64,000 bases of DNA, taken from NCBI RefSeq assembly GCF_001423105.1, contig NZ_LMNV01000005.1, positions 197,019 through 261,018 of the forward strand. Reading direction: 5' to 3'. Every line of letters begins with the position of its first letter. Within the stretch, counting starts at the first letter, position 1. Both the position numbers and the translations under genes were made by a program. The notes below the pieces were generated by a model. That model had not been told where the DNA came from and searched no databases. It saw only the letters and a program-made list of their open reading frames with translations. The stretch comes from Frondihabitans sp. Leaf304. Lineage in GTDB: Bacteria; Actinomycetota; Actinomycetes; Actinomycetales; Microbacteriaceae. This document shows, one piece after another, positions 24,308 to 31,808 of the stretch.

Positions 24308-24705
24308 CCCCGATCGACGACTCGCCCCGCGCCGTCGTCCGTCGCCAGTACCTTGCCTCCGCCGCCGGCGACCTCGACGCGCTGCGGGCGACGCTCGCCC
24401 CCGACGTCGAGTGGACCGAGATGGCAGGCTTCCCTCTTGCCGGCACCTACCGCACTCCCGAGGGCGTCACCGTGGCCGTCATGGAGAAGCTCGGTGCCGA
24501 CTGGGTCGAATGGACCGCTCACGACGACACCTACGTCGTCGACGGCGAGAATGTCGTCGTGCTTGCCCGTTATACCGCGACCCACGGCGCGACGGGCAAG
24601 ACACTCGATGCTCGCGTCGCTCACGCGTTCGTCGTCCGGGGCGGGCTCATCGTCCGCTTCGAACAGTTCGTCGACACCGCCCTCGTCCGCGACGCCATGG
24701 CCTGA
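24298..24705 (+). CDS. nuclear transport factor 2 / SnoaL-like protein
   Basis: Protein of 135 residues with the cone-shaped NTF2-like fold. RRQYLASAAGDLDALRATLAPDVEWTE is the characteristic opening, then VVLARYTATH and AHAFVVRGGLIVRFEQFVD. Many such proteins are small isomerases or hydratases, or bind ligands. The ATG lies within the end of the MBL-fold gene, so it is co-translated with it. A 9-bp-stem hairpin follows at 24728-24757. Confidence 0.88.
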   Translation: MGLTPIDDSPRAVVRRQYLASAAGDLDALRATLAPDVEWTEMAGFPLAGTYRTPEGVTVAVMEKLGADWVEWTAHDDTYVVDGENVVVLARYTATHGATGKTLDARVAHAFVVRGGLIVRFEQFVDTALVRDAMA

Positions 24706-24727
24706 CGCTGATTCCCGTGACTGTCTT

Positions 24728-24757
24728 GCTGACTGGGGATAGCAGGCTCCAGTCAGC
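24728..24757. terminator. hairpin after the SnoaL-like gene
   Basis: GCTGACTGG (24728-24736) pairs perfectly with CCAGTCAGC (24749-24757) around a 12-base loop. No T-tract follows. It lies 22 bases after the stop and just before palindrome R11. Confidence 0.55.
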
Positions 24758-24787
24758 GAGGCGGTCCCGATCCGGACTTCACCTTGT

Positions 24788-24814
24788 GTCCGGTAGCGGA
24801 TCGGCTATCGAGAC
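24788..24814. repeat. dispersed palindrome R11
   Basis: Left arm GTCCGGTAGC, centre GGATCG, right arm GCTATCGAGAC. It supplies the TAG stop (24805-24807) of the minus-strand MarR gene. Confidence 0.85.
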
Positions 24815-25230
24815 GGTGAATTGTCGCCCGCGAGGGTGTCGAGCACTCTGGCCAGGGCGGCCCGGTCGGGTTCATCAAGCGGGGCGAATATGTTGCCGAG
24901 CACGTCGGCCGAGATGCGTTGCCCTTCGGACAGGGCTGCTCGTCCGGCCGCGGTGAGCGTGTGGCCGATTCGGCGCCCGTGACCCGCGTTCCGTTCGATC
25001 AGCCCGCGGTCGACCATCCTGTTTGCAAGGGTGCCGAACGCTTGATCGCTTTGAAAAGTGGCGACCGCTAATGCATGACCGGATGCGCCAGGCATCCTGT
25101 CGATCGCGCGCAGCGCGTCCCATTGAACGAGCGTCACGCCGGCGTCGCGCAGTGCGGCGTCCATTGCCCGATGGTTGCGGTACTGCGCTCGTTTGATTGC
25201 CTGACCGAGCTGTTCCAGATTCGTGGTCAC
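24805..25230 (-). CDS. MarR family transcriptional regulator
   Basis: Winged-helix regulator of 141 residues. It contains VTLVQWDALRAID, the recognition helix region AVATFQSDQAFGTLANRMVDRGLI and the wing RNAGHGRRIGHTLTAAG. The GTG start at 25230 has TACAGT six bases upstream, indicating a leaderless mRNA. A CTGTATC/GATACAG inverted repeat in the divergent region is the likely operator. The gene ends Ser-Arg-TAG in palindrome R11. It probably controls the divergent hydrolase. Confidence 0.9.
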   Translation of the reverse strand: MTTNLEQLGQAIKRAQYRNHRAMDAALRDAGVTLVQWDALRAIDRMPGASGHALAVATFQSDQAFGTLANRMVDRGLIERNAGHGRRIGHTLTAAGRAALSEGQRISADVLGNIFAPLDEPDRAALARVLDTLAGDNSPSR

Positions 25231-25237
25231 GGTGCTA

Positions 25238-25275
25238 CTGTATCAGCACACGTAGATAAACATATTGAGATACAG
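25238..25275. promoter_or_regulatory. MarR-type operator, divergent
   Basis: Inverted repeat CTGTATC (25238-25244) and GATACAG (25269-25275), 24 bases apart, covering the MarR -10 box and the leader of the hydrolase gene. Confidence 0.5.
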
Positions 25276-25283
25276 AGGTAGTA

Positions 25284-26027
25284 ATGACCGACAAGACGTC
25301 CATGCCCCGCACCGCACTCGTTCTCCATGGGGGTGGCGGACCCCGCACCGTCGCGCCGATTATCGCGCACCTCAGTCCGACCATGCGCGTCCTCGCCCCA
25401 ACCCACCCGGGCTGGGATGGCATTCCTCGTCCGGACAGCATCTCGTCCGTCGCCGATCTCGCTGCGTCCTACCTCGAACAACTCCGTGAACAGGGCGAGC
25501 ATGACGTGGTGCTGGTCGGCTCCTCGATCGGCGGGTGGATAGCTCTCGAGATGGCACTCCAAGCCGGCTCGGACGCCCGGTACGCCGACGTCGTGGGTGC
25601 CGTTGTCAACATCGACGGTGTTGGGGCCGTCGTGGACGGTGAACCTATCGCGGACTTTTTTGGCCTCGACGCGCGGGGGCTCGCCGAAGCCGCGTGGCAC
25701 GATCCCGAGCGCGGCTATATCGACCCGGCTACCCTCACCGACGACCAGCGCGCCATCCAGCAGTCCAACGGGCGGACCATGGCCGCAATCGCCGGTACCA
25801 GCATGAGCGACCCGACGCTCCTCGCGCGCCTGCCTCAGATCACAGTGCCGACGCTCGTCGTGTTCGGTGCCAGCGACCGGATCGTCACATCGGCGTACGG
25901 CCGCCGAGTCTCGGCCGCGATCCCCGGAGCGTCCTTCGCCGAGGTCCAAGCTGCGGGACACCTGCCGCATCTCGAAGCCCCCACTGCGACGTGGGCGGTA
26001 ATCGACCCGTTCCTCGCTCCGGCCTGA
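25284..26027 (+). CDS. alpha/beta hydrolase
   Basis: Protein of 247 residues. The oxyanion motif is LVLHGGGGPRTV, the nucleophile elbow GSSIGGW (Ser), the acid probably in VFGASDRIV, and the His in QAAGHLPHLE. This is a classical single-domain hydrolase of the MhpC/esterase type. A modest ribosome-binding site (AGAGGT) lies before the ATG. It diverges from the MarR regulator. The stop is 20 bases before the last palindrome copy R12. Confidence 0.9.
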   Translation: MTDKTSMPRTALVLHGGGGPRTVAPIIAHLSPTMRVLAPTHPGWDGIPRPDSISSVADLAASYLEQLREQGEHDVVLVGSSIGGWIALEMALQAGSDARYADVVGAVVNIDGVGAVVDGEPIADFFGLDARGLAEAAWHDPERGYIDPATLTDDQRAIQQSNGRTMAAIAGTSMSDPTLLARLPQITVPTLVVFGASDRIVTSAYGRRVSAAIPGASFAEVQAAGHLPHLEAPTATWAVIDPFLAPA

Positions 26028-26046
26028 TTCGGGACGCCCTCGACAC

Positions 26047-26072
26047 TCCCTCTAATCGATCAACTATCGGAT
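26047..26072. repeat. dispersed palindrome R12 (degenerate, last copy)
   Basis: The left arm is degraded (TCCCTCTAAT); centre CGATCA, right arm ACTATCGGAT. It is the rightmost copy; none was found downstream. Confidence 0.5.
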
Positions 26073-26126
26073 GCCGTGGGGCTGGTACGCCTGCGCGGTC
26101 CGGGGACATGTCCGGTCTCCCGCATC

Positions 26127-26261
26127 TTCCACGAAAGGAAGCGACGTGAGGGCAAGTCCGACAGGCAGGCTCTGATCACCCCGGCGCGAAAGCGGATCAA
26201 CGTCATCTGGGCCCATTGCAGAGACGGCGCCACCTACAACGCACCGGCACCGCCCGCGGTA
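26127..26261 (+). pseudogene. C-terminal remnant of an IS110-family transposase
   Basis: About 45 codons in one frame read FHERKRREGKS, then RQALITPARKRINVIWAHCRDG, then ATYNAPAPP (quoted in parts). This matches the conserved C-terminal tail of IS110-family DEDD transposases (pattern YxRKRxEGK, then ALxxLARRRxNVLWAxLRDG). Neither the N-terminal catalytic domain nor the Ser-containing transposase_20 domain is present in the window, so only the end of the gene survives. It lies immediately right of palindrome R12, at the edge of the accessory island. The comparison is from memory of the family, not an alignment. Confidence 0.6.
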
Positions 26262-26518
26262 TCAGGATCCCAGTTAATTCCAGGTTCCGGAAAGTGGAAC
26301 GAGTCAGTGAGCCAGAAGGATTGGTCCGGGCTAAAGCCGGCCATGAGCGTGTGGCCACCAGCAACGGCCAGGGGCCGGCCGGCAGCGTCGGTCTCCCGAA
26401 CGAAACGAAGTCAGCGTCGACTACGAAACCGAAGGCCTCGACCGCGGCCTCGGGTCGGCCGAGACCGGGGCGGGCTCTCGCACGGCTACACCAGGCAGTG
26501 CGCCCCTAGGATCGAGCC
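26262..26518. other. non-coding stretch after IS remnant
   Basis: No gene is seen between the transposase tail and the GntR gene. TAGGAT at 26507-26512 is the probable -10 box of the GntR gene. Confidence 0.5.
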
Positions 26519-27133
26519 GTGGAGTCCAAACCCGCATCCGTCCTCAAAGCTCTTCGCGCTGAGATCATCGCTGGCAGTCTCGCCAGGGGCACGCGCCTCA
26601 AGGAGGATGCGATCGCCGAGCGGTTCGGGGTCTCCCGAGTGCCGGTCCGCGAGGCCCTTCGCCAGCTCGAGACCGAGGGGTTCGTCGTCTCGGAGAAGTT
26701 CAAGGGTGTGAGCGTCGCCGATTCATCGGCTGATGCGGTCATCGAGCTCATGCAGATCCGCCGTGCCCTGGAGGTTCTGGCTGCGGAGCTCGCGGCCGGA
26801 CATCGAGGCGGAGACAGCGCCGACCTTCTTCGCGCGGTCATCAACGAGCAGCGCTCCGACCAGGAGGTCGAAGTGCAGTCACCCCGCTTCACGTTCCACC
26901 GGCTGGTCGCCCAGGCATCCGGAAACGCCCACCTGGAGTCCATGATCGAGCGCCTCCTGCACCAGACCGCGTGGGCCTTCGAGCGCGTCACCCAAGAAGA
27001 GGTGGCGGAAAGCGGCGGAGACCACGCCGCCGTGGCTCAGGCGATCCTCCGCGGATCACCCGTTCAGGCCGGCCTCCTCATGGAGGAGCACCTGCGGCGC
27101 GACGAGGCGACCCTGAGCACCCTCGGTAACTGA
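26519..27133 (+). CDS. GntR family transcriptional regulator (FCD subfamily)
   Basis: Regulator of 204 residues. The N-terminal winged HTH is KEDAIAERFGVSRVPVREALRQLETEGF. The C-terminal all-helical FCD ligand domain contains FTFHRLVAQASGNAHL with the metal-binding His pattern and EEHLRRDEATL. The GTG start at 26519 has TAGGAT six bases upstream (leaderless). GTATAC-centred sites at 27136 and 27253, before the transporter gene, fit the family's operators. It probably controls the operon at 27325-31501 in response to its substrate. Confidence 0.92.
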   Translation: MESKPASVLKALRAEIIAGSLARGTRLKEDAIAERFGVSRVPVREALRQLETEGFVVSEKFKGVSVADSSADAVIELMQIRRALEVLAAELAAGHRGGDSADLLRAVINEQRSDQEVEVQSPRFTFHRLVAQASGNAHLESMIERLLHQTAWAFERVTQEEVAESGGDHAAVAQAILRGSPVQAGLLMEEHLRRDEATLSTLGN

Positions 27134-27262
27134 ACGTATACGAAACAAGGATCCCTGACGAAGACTTTCCGGGGAATCGTTGACTCCACCAGGTCTTGCG
27201 CGGGTCTGTAACAAAGCGTTTCTTCGACGAAACCAGCCGGAAACACCTTTTCGTATACAAAA
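27133..27262 (+). promoter_or_regulatory. two GntR (FCD)-type operators before the MFS operon
   Basis: GTATAC cores at 27136-27141 (context ACGTATACGAAA) and 27253-27258 (context TTTCGTATACAAA) are near-inverted copies sharing TATACGAAA. They lie in the 191-base region between the GntR and MFS genes. Confidence 0.6.
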
Positions 27263-27324
27263 GAGTGTCCGCACGATGCAGAACGAATTCTGGCATCGCA
27301 ACCCTCTTTCCGCTGGAGTCACCC

Positions 27325-28800
27325 ATGACTGCTGTAACGCGCACCACAGTTCCCCCAGGTACGACAGCTCCCATCGGCACCACACCTCCCACCTCCTCGG
27401 CCGACACCAGCAACGGTGTGGCCTCCGCCCTCGACTCGATCGGCTTCACCCGCGCCCAGTTCGCGGTGCTGATGCTGATCCTCGCCGGAGAGTTCTTCGA
27501 CACCCTCGAACAGAACTCCGTCGGCGCCATGGCCACTAACATCAAGGCGTCGCTCCAGATCGGCGACCTCCAGCTCACGACCATCAACACCGCGACCGTC
27601 ATCGGCGGCCTGGTCGGACGCTTCCTCGCCGGCTGGCTGGCCGACAAGTACGGCCGTCGATTCTCGCTCGGCCTCAACCTGCTCATCTACACGCTCGGCG
27701 GTCTCCTGAGCGCTCTCTCGTTCAACTACGACATGCTCCTCGTCAGCCGCTTCATCGTCGGCATCGGCGTCGGCGGCGAGTTCATGATCGGCATCGCCAT
27801 GCTCTCCGAGATGGTCGCCACCCGCTACCGCGGCGGCCTCATCGCCACGATCAACGTCGGCGCCGGAGGCATCGGTAACTTCATCTCGTACGGTCTCTTC
27901 CTGCTCCTGCTCGGACCCCTGGCGGTTCCGCTGGGCGGCGACGGCCAGGTGTGGCGCTGGAGCTTCGTGCTCCTCGCCCTGCCGGCACTGCTCGTCGTCC
28001 TCTACCGCCGCAGGCTTCCCGAGACGCCCCGCTGGCTGCTCTCCAAGGGGCGAATCGACGAGGCCAACCGCTCGCTGGCGATCCTCGCCTCGAACAGCCT
28101 GCGGCCTCCGGCCGACGCGAAGTCGCCGGTCACCTTGACCCCGGCCGACCTTCCCCCGGTCGCGCTGCACTCCTCGCCGGCGGCCGTGTTCCACCCGCTC
28201 GTCCTCAAGCGCACCATCGCGATCGGCGTCGCCTCCTGGATGGCGTTCGGCTCGCAGGTCACTCTGAACTTCCTGATGCCAACGCTGCTGGTTGAGCGCG
28301 GCTACACCGTCTCGCAGAGCCTGCTCTACACGATGATCATGAACATCGGCTCGCTGCTCGGCTGCACGGCGGCCGCCCTGCTCGCGAACCGGGTCGGACG
28401 GCGGGCCATGGTCACGTCGGCCGGGATCCTCGGCTGCCTCACCGCCCTGGCATTCGCCGCCTTCGGCAATGACACCGGCGCGATCCTGGTGCTCGGCGCT
28501 CTCTTCCAGTTCTTCACGATGCTGACGAACACCACGCTCGCCGCGTGGACGGCGGAGGTCTACCCGACCGCCATCCGCGCCTCCGGTGCCTCGATCGTCA
28601 ACGGCATCGGCAACATCGCCGGCGCGGTCATGCCGTTCCTCGCCATCGCGCTCTACGGGTCGTTCGCCTTCGCCGGCGTCTTCGGCCTCGCCGCCGTGAT
28701 GTACGCCATCCTCGTCGTCGCCTCCCGATTCGCCCCCGAAGCTCGCGGTCGCTCGCTCGAAGACGTCAACGAGAACGCCCTGGCGACCAGCCGGGTCTGA
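27325..28800 (+). CDS. MFS transporter
   Basis: Secondary transporter of 491 residues with twelve predicted transmembrane helices. The MFS signature between helices 2 and 3 is GRFLAGWLADKYGRRFSL, repeated in the second half as ANRVGRRAMV; PETPRWLLSKGR follows helix 6 as in sugar/organic-acid porters. The Ser/Thr/Pro-rich N-terminus is cytoplasmic. It is the first gene of an operon with a substrate-binding-like protein, an ornithine cyclodeaminase homologue and a racemase homologue, so it probably imports an amino-acid-like or hydantoin-like compound. Confidence 0.92.
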   Translation: MTAVTRTTVPPGTTAPIGTTPPTSSADTSNGVASALDSIGFTRAQFAVLMLILAGEFFDTLEQNSVGAMATNIKASLQIGDLQLTTINTATVIGGLVGRFLAGWLADKYGRRFSLGLNLLIYTLGGLLSALSFNYDMLLVSRFIVGIGVGGEFMIGIAMLSEMVATRYRGGLIATINVGAGGIGNFISYGLFLLLLGPLAVPLGGDGQVWRWSFVLLALPALLVVLYRRRLPETPRWLLSKGRIDEANRSLAILASNSLRPPADAKSPVTLTPADLPPVALHSSPAAVFHPLVLKRTIAIGVASWMAFGSQVTLNFLMPTLLVERGYTVSQSLLYTMIMNIGSLLGCTAAALLANRVGRRAMVTSAGILGCLTALAFAAFGNDTGAILVLGALFQFFTMLTNTTLAAWTAEVYPTAIRASGASIVNGIGNIAGAVMPFLAIALYGSFAFAGVFGLAAVMYAILVVASRFAPEARGRSLEDVNENALATSRV

Positions 28801-28806
28801 CCTCTC

Positions 28807-28833
28807 GGGCGGGTCGGAGCCTCCGACCCGCCC
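28807..28833. terminator. hairpin between MFS and SBP genes
   Basis: GGGCGGGTCGG (28807-28817) pairs with CCGACCCGCCC (28823-28833). It lies seven bases after the MFS stop and 31 before the next ATG. It is probably an intra-operon attenuator or mRNA-stabilising element rather than a full terminator. Confidence 0.5.
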
Positions 28834-28863
28834 TTCCACCCCTCGATTCCTTTGGAGGAACAC

Positions 28864-29763
28864 ATGGACACCCTGAAGATCTCCGCAACAGCCAACGGCC
28901 TGAACTACCTGCCCGAGTACGTCGCCGACCAGGGCGGGCTCTTCGCCGAGCGTGGCCTGAACGTCACCGCCACGGCCTGCGACCCGTGGACGGGAGTGCT
29001 CGACGACATCGAGTCGGGTGCCGCCGACCTGGCCCTCGGAGGACTCTGGGTTCCCGCCATGTACGCGGGGACGTCTCGCAAGCTCAGCGTCGTCGGGCAG
29101 CTCAACCGCATGTTCCCCATGACGATCGTGTCGCGCACCGAGACGGCACCGATCACCCTCGACCAGCTCGCAGGCAAGGTGGTCCTCGCCCCCGGGGCCG
29201 GCGGTAGTGCTCCCTACGAGTTCACCGCGGGCCTCATCCGCGAAGCGGGCTTCGACGTGTCAAAGACCCGCTTCGTCCGCGACCTCTCGACCGCGATGCT
29301 GATCGAGCTCTACCAGAGCGGCCTCGGCGACGCCATCATCCTCGACCTCGTCTCGGCCGAAGAACTCGTCGCGGCCGGCGGCGGCACCATCGTCTTCCGG
29401 CACCTCCAGTCGGGAGGCGTCATGCCCAACAGTGTCTACTACTGCCTCACCGAACGGGTCGAGGAGCTGAGCGACCGGATCGACCGCTTCATGGACGGCA
29501 TCGCGGCCGGGATGACGAAGATCACATCCCACGACGCCGACGTCGAGATCGAGGCGGTCCTCGCGGCTCGCTGGCCCGACAAGGATCAGGCACTACTGCG
29601 CCGTGCTGCCGATGAGATGGCGGCCGGAGGCGTCTGGGATTCCGCCGTCGTCGACCGCGACGCATCCGACCGATGGATGAGGATCCTGTTCGACGGAGGC
29701 CTCACGACGCACGTCCCGACCCTCGACGAGCTCGTCGGCGCGTACTCCGCCGTGAACGCCTGA
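28864..29763 (+). CDS. NMT1/THI5-like (SsuA-type) substrate-binding protein without signal peptide
   Basis: Protein of 299 residues with the periplasmic-binding fold. It has LKISATANGLNYLPEYVADQGGLFAERG, the GVLDDIESGAADLALGGLW block and LAGKVVLAPGAGGSAPYEF. Family members normally feed an ABC importer and carry a signal peptide or lipobox. Here the protein starts directly with the fold, after a good ribosome-binding site (TTTGGAGG), and no ABC permease or ATPase is nearby. A cytoplasmic ligand-binding or enzymatic role is therefore possible. The stop overlaps the next ATG (TGATG). Confidence 0.85.
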   Translation: MDTLKISATANGLNYLPEYVADQGGLFAERGLNVTATACDPWTGVLDDIESGAADLALGGLWVPAMYAGTSRKLSVVGQLNRMFPMTIVSRTETAPITLDQLAGKVVLAPGAGGSAPYEFTAGLIREAGFDVSKTRFVRDLSTAMLIELYQSGLGDAIILDLVSAEELVAAGGGTIVFRHLQSGGVMPNSVYYCLTERVEELSDRIDRFMDGIAAGMTKITSHDADVEIEAVLAARWPDKDQALLRRAADEMAAGGVWDSAVVDRDASDRWMRILFDGGLTTHVPTLDELVGAYSAVNA

Positions 29764-30791
29764 TGACCGTCGTCCTCGGCGCAGCGGAGATCGGCGCGGT
29801 CATCGGGGCCGTCGACGTCGTCGAGGCGGTCGAAGCCATCCACGCCGACCTGGGTTCCGGCAGTATGCAGCAACCCGCGCCCGTCGCCCTGACCGGGGCC
29901 GACGACGCGCTCTTCCTGCCCATGGCGGTGCGCTCGGACCGACTCGGGCTCGTCGCGGTCAAGCTCATGGCCGACATCCCCGACAACGCCGACCGGGGGT
30001 TGCCGACGCAGCGCTCGACGATCCTCGTGTCGTCGTCGGTGACCGGGGAGTGCATCGCCGTGCTGGACGGCATGGCCATCACGCGACGGCGGACGGCTGC
30101 GGCCTCCGTCGTCGCCACCCGTCACCTCGCCCGCCCCGACAGCCGGACACTCGGCATCATCGGTGCGGGCAACCTCGCGATCGAGCACGCGAGGGCGTTC
30201 GCCGCCACGCGACCGTTCGAGCGGATCGTGCTCTGGTCGCGCTCCTCGGCCACGATCGATCGGTTCTTACAGGAGGTCGGCGGAGATCTGCCCGGGCGAT
30301 GCGTCATCGCCGCGGGGCCACAGGAAGTCGTCGAAGAATCCGACGTGCTCTGCACGCTGACCCCGTCCGTCGATCCGATCGTGCTCGGATCCTGGCTGCA
30401 CGCAGGCCAGCACATCAACGCCGTCGGAGCCCGACCCCGGCCGACCCACCGCGAACTCGACGGACAGGCCATGGCTCGCGCCACCGTCTTCGTCGACAGC
30501 CGTGCGACCGCGCTCGCCAAATCGGGCGACCTGCTCGAGGCCGTAGCCGAAGGCGCGCTCAGCGCGGGCGCCCACTATGCCGAGCTGGGGGAGGTCATCG
30601 CGGGCACGGCGAAGGGCCGGACGAGCCCGGGCGAGATCACCGTGTTCGACTCGGTCGGGCTGGGCGCGCAGGATCTGGCCGTCGCTGCTCGCGTCATCCA
30701 GCTTGCCCAGGACCGCGGTATCGGGACGCCCGTAGCGGTAGCGCCCGGATCCTCGGCCCCGTTCTCGACCCTGGCCGGGGCCGCCTCGTGA
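29763..30791 (+). CDS. ornithine cyclodeaminase / mu-crystallin family protein
   Basis: Protein of 342 residues. The NAD-binding Rossmann motif is TLGIIGAGNLAIEHARAF. The family-typical segments QQPAPVAL, VAVKLMADIPDN, ISTRRRTAA-like ITRRRTAAASVVA and VGARPRPTHREL are present. Family members are ornithine cyclodeaminases, ketimine reductases or alanine-type dehydrogenases, so the substrate should be an amino or imino acid. It is coupled to both neighbours (TGATG upstream, GTGA downstream), which suggests one catabolic pathway. Confidence 0.9.
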   Translation: MTVVLGAAEIGAVIGAVDVVEAVEAIHADLGSGSMQQPAPVALTGADDALFLPMAVRSDRLGLVAVKLMADIPDNADRGLPTQRSTILVSSSVTGECIAVLDGMAITRRRTAAASVVATRHLARPDSRTLGIIGAGNLAIEHARAFAATRPFERIVLWSRSSATIDRFLQEVGGDLPGRCVIAAGPQEVVEESDVLCTLTPSVDPIVLGSWLHAGQHINAVGARPRPTHRELDGQAMARATVFVDSRATALAKSGDLLEAVAEGALSAGAHYAELGEVIAGTAKGRTSPGEITVFDSVGLGAQDLAVAARVIQLAQDRGIGTPVAVAPGSSAPFSTLAGAAS

Positions 30792-31501
30792 TCCGCATGG
30801 CGGTCGTCAACTGCAACACGACCGAGTCGATGACCGAGACCGCGGCGGCACGCGCCCGGCTCGCCGTCGGCCCGGACGTGGAGATCGTCGGCATCACTCC
30901 CGCCTGGGGTGTGGCCTCGGCGGAGGGCTGGTACGACAGCTTCATCAGCGCCGCCGCCGTTCTGCAGACTCTCGAGAGCCTGCCCGACGACATCGACGGC
31001 GTCGTCATGGCCGGATTCGGCGAGCACGGTCGGGAGGGAGCTCGCGAACTGCTGTCGATCCCGGTCGTCGACATCACCGAGGCCGCCGCCCACCTCGCGA
31101 TGCCGCTCGGACGTCGATACGGAGTCGTCACCTCGGTGCGGCGAGCCGTCGGACAGATCGAGGACAGCCTGACTACCGCCGGCCTCATCGACCGGTGCGC
31201 CGCGATCGAAGACACCGGCCTCGGCGTACTCGAGCTCGACGAGGATCCCTTCGCCACGGCTGAAGCGTTCGTGGCGGCCGGACAGCGAGCAATTGCGAAA
31301 GGGGCCGAAGTCATCTGCCTCGGCTGCGCGGGCATGGCCGGCCTCGAAGAGCACGTGCGGGACCGCCTGCCCGTGCCGGTCATCGACGGGGTCGCCGCCG
31401 CGTCGGCCCTCGTCGAAACCCTGATCCGCCAGGGGCTTTCAACGAGCAAGATCGACTCGTTCGCGTCTCCTCGGGCGAAGCGCCGCAGCTGGAGCGTTTA
31501 G
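30788..31501 (+). CDS. Asp/Glu/hydantoin racemase family protein
   Basis: Protein of 237 residues. The N-terminal VVNCNTTESMT and the late catalytic Cys in CLGCAGM (Cys180) match the family. The first catalytic Cys, usually in a CFGDP-like motif, is replaced by Gly (GFGE, 76-79). Two-base racemisation may therefore be lost and a one-Cys or different reaction is likely. The GTG at 30788 overlaps the previous stop (GTGA). It is the last gene of the GntR-controlled operon. Confidence 0.87.
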   Translation: MIRMAVVNCNTTESMTETAAARARLAVGPDVEIVGITPAWGVASAEGWYDSFISAAAVLQTLESLPDDIDGVVMAGFGEHGREGARELLSIPVVDITEAAAHLAMPLGRRYGVVTSVRRAVGQIEDSLTTAGLIDRCAAIEDTGLGVLELDEDPFATAEAFVAAGQRAIAKGAEVICLGCAGMAGLEEHVRDRLPVPVIDGVAAASALVETLIRQGLSTSKIDSFASPRAKRRSWSV

Positions 31502-31808
31502 AACACCTGTAGGTCAAAGCGCCGACTACCACGGGGCACGGATGGCGTCCTCTGGCCACAGAGCGCCTGTGCGGGTTGGTCTTCCGCATGCTCGCTATTG
31601 GCCGCAGGTGAACAAATGTGCACAACGATGCTCATCCAGGGGTGCGACGAACCTGTGCAGGGCAACTTCCCCGGCGGGGAACTCGCACGTATGTGCGGAT
31701 GAGTTGCATCATGCGACCGAACCGTTTTGTATTCATAAGGAACCACAAGGTTCTTCTCAGTTCCGATTCAGAATGGTCTGGTCGGTCCCGACAATGAAGT
31801 AGGGAAAA
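31502..31808. other. intergenic region, no gene seen
   Basis: A 307-base gap. It contains a small hairpin, GAACC (31740-31744) with GGTTC (31749-31753), and the leader of the next gene. No credible coding sequence or clear terminator is seen. Confidence 0.5.

Noticed and set aside
1743-26072. Classical integron cassette array
   Set aside because: The boundary sites are only 26-28 bases, no attC R/L boxes or GTTRRRY core was seen, genes point in both directions, and no intI integrase is in the window.
27319-28863. A 514-codon minus-strand frame opposite the MFS gene
   Set aside because: Composition is Asp/Glu/Arg/Gly-rich and low-complexity, as expected for a GC-driven shadow of membrane-protein codons.
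28801-28863. Thiamine riboswitch for the THI5-like gene
   Set aside because: Only a short GC hairpin is present; no TPP-aptamer consensus elements were seen.
30050-31501. A longer reading of the racemase gene starting at 30050
   Set aside because: The extra N-terminal part is an Arg-rich shadow of the ornithine cyclodeaminase gene; the GTGA start at 30788 fits the fold.
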